A DNA stretch of 64,000 nucleotides from Clostridium aquiflavi (GCF_031344075.1 NZ_JAVJAN010000021.1:3589-67588), one strand, 5' to 3'; shown: positions 53,758 to 63,097, counted from the stretch's first letter. The notes: generated by a model from the sequence alone, not told the origin. A program made the numbers and translations.

Positions 53758-54038
53758 AATACTTTATCTAGATTTTGAAAAATTGAATAATCATAATCTT
53801 GATGAAGTGAGACTTGAAGAACATCATAAAGTTTCTCTAATTGTTTTATAATTTGCTCTAATGTGAAATCATTCTTTACAAGTAAGAACATTTTGCTTGT
53901 ACTACCGTCACCAATTTGAGTACAAAATATCCCTTCCAAATTAAAAGCTCTTCTAGTAAACAATCCTGTTATATGACTCATTACTCCAGGATGATTTCTT
54001 ACAAGCAATTCAACGAGATAAAAATCAGTATTAATCAT
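53745..54038 (-). CDS. ilvN: acetolactate synthase small (regulatory) subunit
   Basis: A 97-residue ACT-domain protein starting at ATG 54038, nine bases after GGTGGTG. Its first eight bases overlap the ilvB stop. The ACT core YLVELLVRNHPGVMSHITGLFTR is split as LVRNHPGVMSHITGLF and RRAFNLEGIFCTQ. Only about one ACT domain is present, so it is a short IlvN/IlvH-type subunit lacking the usual longer C-terminal part. It would confer valine feedback control on IlvB. Confidence 0.85.
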   Translation of the reverse strand: MINTDFYLVELLVRNHPGVMSHITGLFTRRAFNLEGIFCTQIGDGSTSKMFLLVKNDFTLEQIIKQLEKLYDVLQVSLHQDYDYSIFQNLDKVLKIK

Positions 54039-55710
54039 ATAAATTCGCACCACCAATCATTTTTATATTTGCACCACCAGGATAAACCATAGGTAGTACA
54101 TTTTCAGTTTCATTAATTAGTATATTTATTAAATAAGGACCAGGTTTTGATAATATATCTTTTAATTTATCTAATGAATCATTTTCTTGTGAGAAAGTGC
54201 AACTATTTATTCCGAAGCCATTAGCAATTAATTTAAAATCTGGATTTGATATAAATTTTGATGCAATGAAGTGTTTGTTATAAAACAATTCTTGTTGTTG
54301 GCGAACCAATCCTAAATGATGATTATTTAATATTATTATTTTTATATTTAAATCTAGATCCTTAAGTGTTGAAAGTTCTTGGATATTCATTAAAATTGAA
54401 CCATCTCCAGAAAAACAAATAATTTGTTTTTCTTTATTTGCTAAAGCAGCACCAATTGCTGCAGGAAGTCCAAATCCCATTGTCCCTAAGCCACCAGAAG
54501 TCAAAAAGGTTCTAGGATACTTGAAAGGATATCTTTGAGCTGTCCACATTTGATGTTCACCTACATCAGTAACAATTATCGCATCATCAGAAACATTATT
54601 ACCAACGAAAGAAATTATGTTAGTTGGATGTAGAGGATTATCAAATTTAGGAAGTGGATAATCTTTTTTAAAGCATTTAACTCGTTCTATCCAGGCTGCT
54701 CTTTCTTTGTTATTAATAAGAGGTAAAATATCCCCTAAGAAATGCTTAATATTTTCATTCATAGATAGGCTGCTAATTTTAACTTTGTTAATTTCAGCAG
54801 GATCAATATCTATATGGATTATTGTAGCTTTAGGACAAAATGTACTTATATTTCCAGTAGCTCTATCATCAAATCTAACACCAAATGCTAATATTAAATC
54901 TGCTTCGTTAAGTAGATAATTGGTATAAGGAGCTCCATGCATTCCAAGCATTCCTAAATTTAAAACATCATTAGATGAAAATGCGCCTAATCCCATTAAG
55001 CTTAAAGCAACTGGAATATTGCTTTTTTCAGCTAATGCATATAGATTATTAGAGGCATTAGCACTAATGATACCTCCCCCAGCATAAATAATAGGCTTTT
55101 TTGCTGTATTAATTAATTCAGCAATACATTCAAGTTTATAATTTTTAGGAGATTTTTTTTTATGATTATCTTTTTTTGTTTGTTTAAAAATATTTTCATC
55201 TACTTCTATTATTTCTGTTTGAATATTTTTTGGAATATCTATTAGCACAGGGCCAGGACGGCCTTCCATTGATATTTTAAAAGCTTCTGGGATAATAGTA
55301 AAAAGATCTTTGGAATTCCTAACTAAAAAATTATGCTTAGTAATAGGGATAGTTAGTCCATATGCATCAACTTCTTGAAAAGCATCTGTACCAATAGCAG
55401 AAAGAGGCACTTGTCCAGTTATTGCAATTAGAGGAATAGAATCTAATTTAGCATCAGCAATAGCAGTAAGTAAATTTGTAGCCCCAGGACCGGATGTTGC
55501 AAAGCATACTCCAGGTTTACCTGTACTTCTTGAAATACCTTGAGCTATAAAAGCAGCACCTTGTTCATGCCTAGCTAAGATATGAGTTATATTACTTTTA
55601 TATAAAGCATCATATATTGGAAGGTTAAACCCACCAGGAATTCCAGCAATATATTTTACACCTTGATTTTCCAATAATTTAATAACTATTTCCGCACAAT
55701 TGTATTTCAT
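54031..55710 (-). CDS. ilvB: acetolactate synthase large (catalytic) subunit
   Basis: A 559-residue TPP enzyme; ATG 55710 follows GAGGAGTGA, whereas a longer frame to 55764 includes the leader hairpin. Landmarks are GIPGGFNLPIYDAL and the catalytic Glu in ARHEQGAAFIAQG near residue 47. PGVCFATSGPGATNLLTAIA follows, and the TPP/Mg motif GDGSILMNIQELSTLKDLDL ends in NN near 445. It condenses two pyruvates (or pyruvate and 2-oxobutyrate) in valine, leucine and isoleucine synthesis. An operon with ilvN. Confidence 0.93.
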   Translation of the reverse strand: MKYNCAEIVIKLLENQGVKYIAGIPGGFNLPIYDALYKSNITHILARHEQGAAFIAQGISRSTGKPGVCFATSGPGATNLLTAIADAKLDSIPLIAITGQVPLSAIGTDAFQEVDAYGLTIPITKHNFLVRNSKDLFTIIPEAFKISMEGRPGPVLIDIPKNIQTEIIEVDENIFKQTKKDNHKKKSPKNYKLECIAELINTAKKPIIYAGGGIISANASNNLYALAEKSNIPVALSLMGLGAFSSNDVLNLGMLGMHGAPYTNYLLNEADLILAFGVRFDDRATGNISTFCPKATIIHIDIDPAEINKVKISSLSMNENIKHFLGDILPLINNKERAAWIERVKCFKKDYPLPKFDNPLHPTNIISFVGNNVSDDAIIVTDVGEHQMWTAQRYPFKYPRTFLTSGGLGTMGFGLPAAIGAALANKEKQIICFSGDGSILMNIQELSTLKDLDLNIKIIILNNHHLGLVRQQQELFYNKHFIASKFISNPDFKLIANGFGINSCTFSQENDSLDKLKDILSKPGPYLINILINETENVLPMVYPGGANIKMIGGANLYD

Positions 55711-55751
55711 ATAAATCACTCCTCTTTCAAAAATTAGCCTATAGATATATA

Positions 55752-55784
55752 AAAAAATCTTCATCCAAATAAAATAGGATGAAG
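55752..55784 (-). terminator. attenuator-like terminator in the ilvB leader
   Basis: On the minus strand CTTCATCC, a ten-base loop, GGATGAAG and then a seven-T run, 42 bases before the ilvB ATG. An intrinsic terminator inside a 5' leader implies attenuation. No T-box consensus or leader peptide rich in branched-chain codons was found upstream. Confidence 0.65.
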
Positions 55785-56238
55785 AGAAGCTTACCTAGAT
55801 ACTATTTTAAATTTGCATTACTTATATAATATATTCTATATAGTATTGTCATTATAACAGTAGATACTATGTTAAAACTTAAAGTTGATTATATAGGCAT
55901 TATCAAAATTATAATTTATTTTAATTTATGCAATATGTACTTGTTTGTGAAGTTGAATTGTTAATTTTATAATGTTTTATACAATTATATGATTAAGTGT
56001 TATATTTTATCAAGTAAATTTTAAAAATTATCAATAAAATTATTGAAAAAATTATAAAAAGTAGAAGTATATATTAAAAAATAAGCTAATAATTGATATG
56101 CATACGTTTAAATGATTAAAAAATAAATTAATGGAAATTTTATGTTGATACTGAATAGGTTTTGTGATAAAATAATAATTTTATAAAAGTAACTAAATGT
56201 GGTATACTATAATAGTAAAACCAAAGGAGGTTATTTTT
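55785..56238. other. intergenic region, no gene seen
   Basis: AT-rich divergent interval between ilvB and the CarD-like gene. Presumed promoters on both strands; no further dyads of note. Confidence 0.5.
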
Positions 56239-56730
56239 TTGTTTAATATAGGAGATAAAATTGTATACCCTAGCCAAGGGGTAGGTATAATAGAATTAAT
56301 AGGTGAAATGTTATTTAAAGGGGAAGTTCAAAATTATTATAAAATACATATTTTTAATAATAATATGACATTAACATTACCAGTTAATAGAGTAGAAGAT
56401 TTAAACATAAGATTAGTAAGTGATTCAGAAACTTTAGATAGTGTTCTAGAAAATGTAAAAGATTTTACAACTAACATAGAGGAATTAAATAAATCTGATT
56501 TTAAACAAAGAGCAGCTATTAATAATCAAAAAATAAAATCAGGAACGTTAACTGATTATTTAGAAGTTATTTATAATCTTACTAAAGTAAAAGAACAACA
56601 CTCTTTAAATTCAAGTGAAAAGGATACTTTACGTAAAACTGTTAAAACATTAGTTGAAGAGATAAGTCAATCTAAAAACTTATCAAATGATGATGCTAGC
56701 AGTCTGTTAAATTTAGCAATTAATTTTTAA
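56239..56730 (+). CDS. CarD/CdnL-TRCF-domain transcriptional regulator
   Basis: A 163-residue protein from TTG 56239, eight bases after AAAGGAGG; the longer frame from 56197 has no ribosome site. The N-terminal RNA-polymerase-interacting domain begins FNIGDKIVYPSQGVGIIELI and continues YYKIHIFNNNMTLTLPVNRV (residues 1-60). A helical C-terminal domain follows (TLTDYLEVIYNLTK onward). CarD proteins bind the RNA polymerase beta subunit and stabilise open promoters. Single gene, full length. Confidence 0.88.
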   Translation: MFNIGDKIVYPSQGVGIIELIGEMLFKGEVQNYYKIHIFNNNMTLTLPVNRVEDLNIRLVSDSETLDSVLENVKDFTTNIEELNKSDFKQRAAINNQKIKSGTLTDYLEVIYNLTKVKEQHSLNSSEKDTLRKTVKTLVEEISQSKNLSNDDASSLLNLAINF

Positions 56731-56930
56731 TAATAAGATTTATAAGATAAAAAAGTCTTGCTATTTATCAAAAAAGTGTTATTATAAGAATATCGGTAAA
56801 AGATATAAGTAAATTATAGAAATATCGATAAAGATAAAAAGGTTTTTAATATAGATGTATAAATTTCTCCTTTTAGAGAATGATATTAATCAATATATTA
56901 ATCTTTTAATTAACAAGGAGGAATTTTAAA

Positions 56931-57086
56931 ATGGAAGATAAGACTTTAGTATGTAGAGATTGTGGTAAGGAATTTGTTTTCACAGTAGGAGAACAAGAAT
57001 TCTACAAAGAAAAAGGATTCACTAACGAACCTACAAGATGTATCGATTGTAGAAGAGCTAGAAAACAACAAAACAACAGAAGATAG
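56931..57086 (+). CDS. small zinc-ribbon protein
   Basis: A 51-residue protein after AAGGAGG. Two CxxC pairs (LVCRDCGKEF near residue 7 and TRCIDCRRARK near 37) frame a FTVGEQEFYKEKGF segment, the pattern of the 'probable zinc-ribbon' family of Firmicutes. The tail is basic and Gln/Asn-rich. Role unknown; nucleic-acid binding is plausible. It is too short for many gene finders, but the ribosome site, motif and perfect terminator downstream make it convincing. Confidence 0.88.
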   Translation: MEDKTLVCRDCGKEFVFTVGEQEFYKEKGFTNEPTRCIDCRRARKQQNNRR

Positions 57087-57099
57087 TTTTGTTTAATAT

Positions 57100-57145
57100 A
57101 GAAGTGCTTTTAGTAAAGTAATTTACTAAAAGCACTTCTTTTTTT
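57100..57145 (+). terminator. terminator after zinc-ribbon gene
   Basis: Perfect 18-bp stem AGAAGTGCTTTTAGTAAA with its complement, GTAA loop and T-run. Confidence 0.92.
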
Positions 57146-57266
57146 GTTTCTCTAAAATTATTAAAAATAACTTTAGAGAAACATATCTATTTTATCATGA
57201 ATAATTTAAAGAATTATAAACAAATTATAAGTAATACTAAATTTATTTATATAGGAGATAAAACTT

Positions 57267-57365
57267 ATGAGTATTTACAAGGAAAATAATAAGTATAAGT
57301 TATTTACAGAATTTATATTAAAGACTAATAAGAGAACTATAAATATACAGGATTACTATTTATGA
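57267..57365 (+). CDS. 32-residue open frame translationally coupled to the FUSC gene
   Basis: ATG 57267 follows TAGGAGA by nine bases and the frame ends TGA 57363-57365, overlapping the ATG of the next gene as ATGA. The peptide (MSIYKENNKYKLFTEFILK, then TNKRTINIQDYYL) is basic and has no recognised domain. The FUSC gene lacks its own ribosome site, so translation of this frame probably delivers ribosomes to it. It may be a leader frame only, or a small protein. Confidence 0.55.
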   Translation: MSIYKENNKYKLFTEFILKTNKRTINIQDYYL

Positions 57366-59062
57366 TTGATAAAATAATAAATAAATACCACATTAATGTT
57401 TATTCAATGTTAAAACATGGTACTGTAGCTGTAATAACAATGTTTGGTGTTGGATTTTTATTTGGAATAAAAAATATAATGCTAGCTTTTCCAATAGCAT
57501 TAACATCAACAGTCTTAAGTAGACAGAACTTACAAGTTAAAACTACAAGTAAGATTTTAAAGTTAATTTTTGTTGATTTAGTTATTGTATTGTTAGCATT
57601 TGTTTCATCACAAAATAGTTATTTAGGAATTATAATAAATTTTATATCTATATTTTCAATAATGTATAATATAATATCCCCTTATGATATGGCGTTTTAT
57701 AAACCATTTATTATGTTATATATATTTACTCAATATGCACGTGTATCTTTAGAAGAGTTACCTTTTAGAATATTAGCAGTTATTTTTGGTGTATTAGTTA
57801 TAGAATGTAGCAATATAATAACAAAAGTTAATGAGAAATCTAAATTGGGAAATAGTATAACGTCATCTTTATTATTAATAAAAAACCAGCTTAATAATAT
57901 TATTGATGGTAAATTTGAAGAAGATATAGTAAAAAAGTGTTCTAAGATTATGAGAGAATTAGTATATAAAGTTTATATTACAAGACATAAAAAATATCTG
58001 ACAACGAATTTAGGAAGAATACAATTTAATATATACATAAATATGGAATATTTCAATCTTTATTTAAGAAATGTATATTCTGAATATAATAATAATGATA
58101 TTAAAAAGAATGAAGTTGAAGATATAATAAATGTAATAGATAATATATTATATTATTCTAATTATAGTATAACTGTAGAAGAATTAGAAAATAAAATAAA
58201 TTTATTTAAAGATATGTATAATAATAAATCCAGGACTTTAACTGAGATATGTAATATTATGAATTCTTTAAAAATTAGTATAAAAGAATTAAAGGAATTA
58301 GGAAATAAAGAAATAAATAAGATTTATAGTGAGTGGGAAAAAGAAAATATAGAAAACTTTAAAGAATCATTTCATAAAGGTATGAGATTTAATTTTGCAA
58401 TGAGAATGGCAATAACTTTAACAATAGTTTTATTTATTGGTGAAATTTTAGGATACTATAAAGTAATATGGGCTATTATAACAATAATGTCTGTAATTCA
58501 ACCATATTATGAATATACTTTAAATAAGACTAAAGAAAGAATAATTGGAAATGTTATGGGGATATTATTTACAGGAATATTTATAAATTTAATAAATATA
58601 AAATGGGTAACTATATCGATTCTAATCTTATCATTGTATTTATTATATGGATTTAAAGAATATTATAAAATATCATTATTTGCATCAATTGCATCTATAT
58701 GCATAGCATCATTAACAGAGAATATAAATGTTCTTCTTATTTATAGAGTAATTTATGTAATAATAGGAGTAGCAATAGTTATTATAGTAAATAAAAAAAT
58801 ATTTCCATACAAATTAAAAGAAGGAATGGATGAACTTATAATTAAAATCGATAAATTAAATACTATGCTAATAAATTATAGTATAGCCATTTTAAATGGA
58901 ACAGAAAATCCTAATAAGGTTAGAAATATAATAATACATTCTACTTTGCTATGTGAAAAATTAGAAATTAGAAATACAAATTTTAATGATAATAACATAA
59001 ATAGAATTGCAAATCTTAATAATGAATTTGTTATTCAAGTGGGCTATAGAGTTCTTAGATAA
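57362..59062 (+). CDS. FUSC/aromatic acid exporter family membrane protein
   Basis: A 566-residue protein with the duplicated layout of the FUSC family. The first membrane bundle is at about residues 15-155 and a helical cytoplasmic part with many Lys/Glu at 165-340. The second bundle is at about 345-475 (MRMAITLTIVLFIGEILGYY, YKVIWAIITIMSVIQPYYEY, TKERIIGNVMGILFTGIF), then a soluble tail. The motif NKTKERIIGNVMG matches YccS/aromatic-acid-exporter members. Substrate unknown. No ribosome site precedes its ATG; translation is likely coupled to the small upstream frame. Confidence 0.82.
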   Translation: MIDKIINKYHINVYSMLKHGTVAVITMFGVGFLFGIKNIMLAFPIALTSTVLSRQNLQVKTTSKILKLIFVDLVIVLLAFVSSQNSYLGIIINFISIFSIMYNIISPYDMAFYKPFIMLYIFTQYARVSLEELPFRILAVIFGVLVIECSNIITKVNEKSKLGNSITSSLLLIKNQLNNIIDGKFEEDIVKKCSKIMRELVYKVYITRHKKYLTTNLGRIQFNIYINMEYFNLYLRNVYSEYNNNDIKKNEVEDIINVIDNILYYSNYSITVEELENKINLFKDMYNNKSRTLTEICNIMNSLKISIKELKELGNKEINKIYSEWEKENIENFKESFHKGMRFNFAMRMAITLTIVLFIGEILGYYKVIWAIITIMSVIQPYYEYTLNKTKERIIGNVMGILFTGIFINLINIKWVTISILILSLYLLYGFKEYYKISLFASIASICIASLTENINVLLIYRVIYVIIGVAIVIIVNKKIFPYKLKEGMDELIIKIDKLNTMLINYSIAILNGTENPNKVRNIIIHSTLLCEKLEIRNTNFNDNNINRIANLNNEFVIQVGYRVLR

Positions 59063-59244
59063 GTTATTGCATTATATTTATAGATATAATATTAATAGTT
59101 GATTTAATATTTGTGAAAATTATGTAATAAGATATGTTAAATTTAATATATTAATAATTAAATAAAAAAATTGTTTAGAATTTTTAGAAAAATATTTTAA
59201 ATAAACAAATAAAATAATAGAATGATAAAAAAACAGGCGAAATA

Positions 59245-59273
59245 TTGACAATTAAAATAGAAGGGTATATTCT
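59245..59273 (+). promoter_or_regulatory. sigma-A promoter of the brnQ T-box transcript
   Basis: TTGACA (59245-59250), 17-base spacer, TATTCT (59268-59273). Transcription would begin a few bases later, just ahead of the T-box leader. Confidence 0.7.
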
Positions 59274-59280
59274 AAATATA

Positions 59281-59585
59281 GATTTAATAAAATAAATTCT
59301 AAGAAGAGAAAGAGTAAGTAATATTTTTGTTCTACAGAAAGTTAGTGTATGATGAAAGCTAATGTGCAATATATAACTGAAGATCATCTCAGAGAATTGA
59401 AACTGAAATTTTAATGAAAATTGAGTAAGTTTCAACGGAGTTTCACCGTTAAAAGAAAAGCGTATTATTTAGTACGTGTTCGAGTGCTATAAAATGATTT
59501 TAACAGTTTCATATATCATTTTATAGAATTAGGGTGGTATCGCGATTTAACCTCGTCCCTTTATTAGGGATGGGGTATTTTTATA
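59281..59585 (+). promoter_or_regulatory. T-box riboswitch upstream of brnQ
   Basis: The leader contains the T-box sequence AGGGTGGTATCGCG at 59531-59544. The terminator stem follows it (CCTCGTCCCT / AGGGATGGGG and T-run, 59549-59583). An AGTA-bearing stem I begins near 59300. The triplet CTC at 59388-59390, followed by AGAGA, is the best specifier candidate and would mean leucine tRNA. This suits a branched-chain amino acid transporter. Exact stem boundaries were not computed. Confidence 0.88.
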
Positions 59586-59605
59586 TGCAAAAAGGAGGAA
59601 TTTAT

Positions 59606-59635
59606 ATGGATATTGAAGGTGACATTAAGCATTGA
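59606..59635 (+). CDS. nine-codon open frame with a strong ribosome site between T-box and brnQ
   Basis: AAAGGAGG precedes ATG 59606, which reads MDIEGDIKH and stops at 59633-59635, 38 bp before brnQ. It has no leucine codons. It may be a remnant of a deleted gene start or a regulatory short frame; translation is not proven. Confidence 0.35.
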   Translation: MDIEGDIKH

Positions 59636-59673
59636 GTTAATAATAAAAAATCAGGATTTAGGGGGATTTTAAA

Positions 59674-61014
59674 ATGAAAAATTTATCAAAGAAAAATTTA
59701 ATACTTGTAAGTTTTATGCTTTTTTCAATGTTTTTTGGAGCAGGAAATCTAATATTTCCACCATTTTTGGGACAATCAGCAGGAACTCAAACGTGGATAG
59801 CTTTGCTAGGATTTTTTATAACTGCAGTTGGATTTCCTATATTAGGAGTAATTGCAGTTGCCAAATGTGGTGGACTTAAAAACTTGGCAAGCAGAGTTAA
59901 TCCAAGCTTTGCAATCATATTTACAATATTAATATATTTATCAATAGGACCATGCCTTGGAATACCTAGAGCGGGAAGTTTACCTTTTGAAATGGCAGTG
60001 GCACCATTTTTACCAAAGGAATTTTCAATTACATTATCAAGATTAATTTATACCTTTGCATTTTTTTCAATTGCTTATTGGTTATGTTTATCACCAGGAA
60101 AATTAGTTGATCGTATAGGAAAGTTTTTAACACCAACTTTACTAGGGCTTATTTCAATTGTATTCATAGGAAGCTTATTTAAACCATTAGGAAGATATGG
60201 AGTAGCAAGTGGTGATTATTTATCATCACCTTTGGCAAAAGGATTTTTAGAAGGGTATATGACAATGGATACGATTGCCGCATTAAATTTTGGAATAGTA
60301 ATTGCATTTGCAATAAAATCTAAGGGGATTGATGATGAAAAAGGAGTAATTTCAACATCAATAAAGGCAGGTATAATTTCAGGATTAATGTTAATAGTTA
60401 TTTATTCAATGTTAGCACATTTAGGTGCAGCTTCAGGTGGAATGTTTGGAGCAACTGAAACTGGTGCAGAAACACTTACTATTGTAATGACATATTTATT
60501 TGGGAAACCAGGGGTTATTCTATTAGCTGTAATTTTCACAGTAGCATGTTTAACAACTTGTGTTGGTCTTATAACATCTTGTAGTGAATATTTTGCAACA
60601 TTAAATTCAAAAGTTAATTATAAAACATGGGTTGGAATACTTACACTTTCAAGCATGATACTTGCTAATATGGGATTAAGTAAAATTCTTGCAGTATCAG
60701 TACCAGTGTTAAATGCAATTTATCCAATATCTATAATGCTTATATTACTAGGTATATTAAATGATTTTTTTGGAGGAAGTTCAATAGTTTATACTTTAAC
60801 ACTTTTGTTTACAGGAATAGTAAGTATTGTTGACGCAGTTAGTCAAGCTGGGATAGCAGTAGATATCTTAGTAAATATATTTTCTAAATTGCCACTTTAT
60901 TCTCAAGGATTAGGCTGGATTTTACCAGCAATTTGTGGAATGGGATTAGGATTAGTATGTAAATTATTGAAAAGTAAATTCAGAAAAAGGGGTTTAGTAG
61001 TACAGGATATTTAA
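59674..61014 (+). CDS. brnQ: BrnQ: branched-chain amino acid carrier
   Basis: A 446-residue LIVCS-family carrier with twelve hydrophobic segments. The start LVSFMLFSMFFGAGNLIFPP and LGQSAGTQTWIALLGFFITA, then GPCLGIPRAGSLPFEMAV near residue 90, are family signatures. It imports leucine, isoleucine and valine with sodium or protons. The start follows TTTAGGGGG. Control is by the T-box in its leader, complementing ilvBN at 54-55.7 kb. Confidence 0.95.
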   Translation: MKNLSKKNLILVSFMLFSMFFGAGNLIFPPFLGQSAGTQTWIALLGFFITAVGFPILGVIAVAKCGGLKNLASRVNPSFAIIFTILIYLSIGPCLGIPRAGSLPFEMAVAPFLPKEFSITLSRLIYTFAFFSIAYWLCLSPGKLVDRIGKFLTPTLLGLISIVFIGSLFKPLGRYGVASGDYLSSPLAKGFLEGYMTMDTIAALNFGIVIAFAIKSKGIDDEKGVISTSIKAGIISGLMLIVIYSMLAHLGAASGGMFGATETGAETLTIVMTYLFGKPGVILLAVIFTVACLTTCVGLITSCSEYFATLNSKVNYKTWVGILTLSSMILANMGLSKILAVSVPVLNAIYPISIMLILLGILNDFFGGSSIVYTLTLLFTGIVSIVDAVSQAGIAVDILVNIFSKLPLYSQGLGWILPAICGMGLGLVCKLLKSKFRKRGLVVQDI

Positions 61015-61076
61015 AGTAAATATCGTATATATGTTGTTAAAATATATTATGTTATTTACTATATATAGATTAGATA

Positions 61077-61205
61077 TTGACACTTAAATAATTATTAGAT
61101 ACTAATTATAAATAAAAAATTTAATTATAATTATAATATTAATGATATAATATAAATTAAAATTTAGAAAAACATACATTTAGTATAATGTGTGTTTTTC
61201 TTTTT
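61077..61205 (+). promoter_or_regulatory. promoter and leader terminator (possible attenuator) before the Crp-type gene
   Basis: TTGACA (61077-61082), 17-base spacer, TACTAA (61100-61105). At 61167-61205 a 14-bp stem GAAAAACATACATT / AATGTGTGTTTTTC (with G-U pairs) and a T-run form an intrinsic terminator only 18 bases before the start codon. It either ends brnQ transcripts or attenuates this gene. Confidence 0.55.
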
Positions 61206-61222
61206 AGAAAGGTGTAATTTAC

Positions 61223-61903
61223 ATGAAAGATTTAATAAATAAGTTAACTAAAAATAATTTATTTCAAGGACTTAATGAAGAGGAAATAAATTATGTTATA
61301 TCTGATAAAAATTATTTTATTAAGTCATATAAAAAAGGAGAAATTATTGCTTCAGAAGATGATGAGTGTAGTAGCTTGGGTATTATATTAGATGGTATGA
61401 TAGAAATTCAAAAGATATATTTAAGTGGAAAATATATAGTTTTAAAAAGATTATCTAATAACCAAGTATTTGGAGAAGCACTTATTTTTTCAAAGAAAAA
61501 CACTTACCCATCTACAATAGTTGCATTTGAAGATTGTAGTGTTTTATATATGAAACGAAGGACTATTATAAATTTATGTTTAGAAAATGAAAAATTACTA
61601 GAAAATTTTATGTCTATATTAAGTAACAAAATTTTAATGCTTAATTCCAAAATAAAAAATATATCATTTAAAAGTATTAAGCATAAAGTTATAAATTTTA
61701 TACTTGAATTATCTAAAAAACAAAATAATAGATATATAACATTAAAGGAAAGTAAAAAAGAAATTGCTTCTAATCTAGGAATACCTAGACCGTCATTATC
61801 ACGAGAACTTATGAATTTAAGAGATCTGGAGTATATAGAATTTGATAAAAATACAATTAAAATATTAGATTTAGAAAAATTAGAAGAAGAATTATTTAAT
61901 TAA
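61223..61903 (+). CDS. Crp/Fnr family transcriptional regulator
   Basis: A 226-residue regulator distinct from the one at 30.6 kb. The cNMP-type barrel covers about residues 15-120 (KKGEIIASEDDECSSLGIIL, NNQVFGEALIFSKKNTYPST). The Crp HTH is KKEIASNLGIPRPSLSRELM near 178. No Cys cluster of FNR type is seen. It follows brnQ but has its own promoter-like elements. The downstream hairpin at 62031 separates it from the convergent DeoR gene. Target unknown. Confidence 0.88.
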   Translation: MKDLINKLTKNNLFQGLNEEEINYVISDKNYFIKSYKKGEIIASEDDECSSLGIILDGMIEIQKIYLSGKYIVLKRLSNNQVFGEALIFSKKNTYPSTIVAFEDCSVLYMKRRTIINLCLENEKLLENFMSILSNKILMLNSKIKNISFKSIKHKVINFILELSKKQNNRYITLKESKKEIASNLGIPRPSLSRELMNLRDLEYIEFDKNTIKILDLEKLEEELFN

Positions 61904-62030
61904 ATATATTTAAGTTAGTGCATATTTTAGTAAGTATGAATACCTATACAACAGAGAAGATACATTTTAAAATTTATAATTATAAATATGTTTTTAAAAG
62001 TTTAATGAAGAATAGTTATTGTTACAACGT

Positions 62031-62084
62031 AAAGGAAATGAGTTATTCAAAGAATTATAATCTTTGAAATAACTCATTTCCTTT
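62031..62084. terminator. long bidirectional hairpin terminator
   Basis: AAAGGAAATGAGTTATT and CAAAG pair with CTTTG and AATAACTCATTTCCTTT around a nine-base loop, about 22 bp with one bulge, between convergent genes. Confidence 0.78.
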
Positions 62085-62117
62085 ATGTATTTTAAAGAAT
62101 TATAGATTTTTAAATAA

Positions 62118-62897
62118 TTAAGCGATAATAACTTGTATTTCCATATCTTCAAGGCGTGTACGCCATTCATCAGGAATACCGTGATCTGTAATTACAATAT
62201 CGAATTCTTGAAGGTCTGAAAAGTAAGATGATTTTACAGAATCAAATTTATCAGAGTCAACTAATAATATTTTTTCAACAGATGAACTTATAATAGCTCT
62301 TTTAGTTGCTACCTCGTAGTTGTTAGAACATGTAACACCCAAAGTTTCATGCACTCCAGCAGCAGATACAAAAACCTTATTAGCTCTCATATTTTCAATA
62401 AGAGAAATTCCTTCAGGACTTTCAAACATTTGAGTGTTTTCGTGAAAATATCCACCAGAAAATATTAATTCAATATTTTTTCTGTTTTTTAAGGAACTTA
62501 GTATGTTAATACTATAAAACAATGCTGTTAGTTTTATATCATCACTAATGCTTTGAGCTAATTTTTCTGTAGTTGTACCAGCATCTATTATGATAATATC
62601 ATCATTTTGTATTAATTTGGCAGCAGCTTTACCTATTTTAATTTTTTCATTTTCTCTTTTTATAACTTCATCTGTAATATCATAATTATTATTTAATTTT
62701 TCGATACTATTTAAAGGATTATATATTGTAGCCCCATATACATTACTAACTATATTATTTGATTTCAAAAGATTTAAATCTCGTCTAATTGTCATCTCAG
62801 AAACCCCTAAGGTAGATGCTAAATCTTTAACTGAAGCACCATTTTTTTCTTTTAAAATTTCTATAATTCTATTAGCACGTTGTAGTTTTTTATTCAT
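62118..62897 (-). CDS. DeoR family transcriptional regulator
   Basis: A 259-residue protein of typical length. The N-terminal HTH is GASVKDLASTLGVSEMTIRR followed by DLNLLKSNNIVSNVYGAT. The C-terminal sugar-phosphate-isomerase-like sensor domain has DIIIIDAGTTTEKLAQSI near residue 100 and AAGVHETLGVT near 180. It is divergent from deoC with an operator-like dyad in between, so it probably represses deoC and responds to a deoxyribose or other sugar phosphate. Confidence 0.9.
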   Translation of the reverse strand: MNKKLQRANRIIEILKEKNGASVKDLASTLGVSEMTIRRDLNLLKSNNIVSNVYGATIYNPLNSIEKLNNNYDITDEVIKRENEKIKIGKAAAKLIQNDDIIIIDAGTTTEKLAQSISDDIKLTALFYSINILSSLKNRKNIELIFSGGYFHENTQMFESPEGISLIENMRANKVFVSAAGVHETLGVTCSNNYEVATKRAIISSSVEKILLVDSDKFDSVKSSYFSDLQEFDIVITDHGIPDEWRTRLEDMEIQVIIA

Positions 62898-63097
62898 TAT
62901 TAATCACCTTATTCTATTTTTTAGTGAACAATTTCATATTTTAATACTGCTTAAAATACAGTTTATATAATTTAAAGTTTATTGTTTATATTCTAACATT
63001 ATTTAAAAAATAATACAAAAAAATAAATAAATTTCATTGAAATTACTTATACTTATTATAATAAGTAATTATTTAAAGTTAAAAATGTTCTAACTTT

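Noticed and set aside
55785..56100. T-box for ilvB on the minus strand
   Set aside because: The complement of the T-box consensus was looked for and not found; only the hairpin terminator is present.
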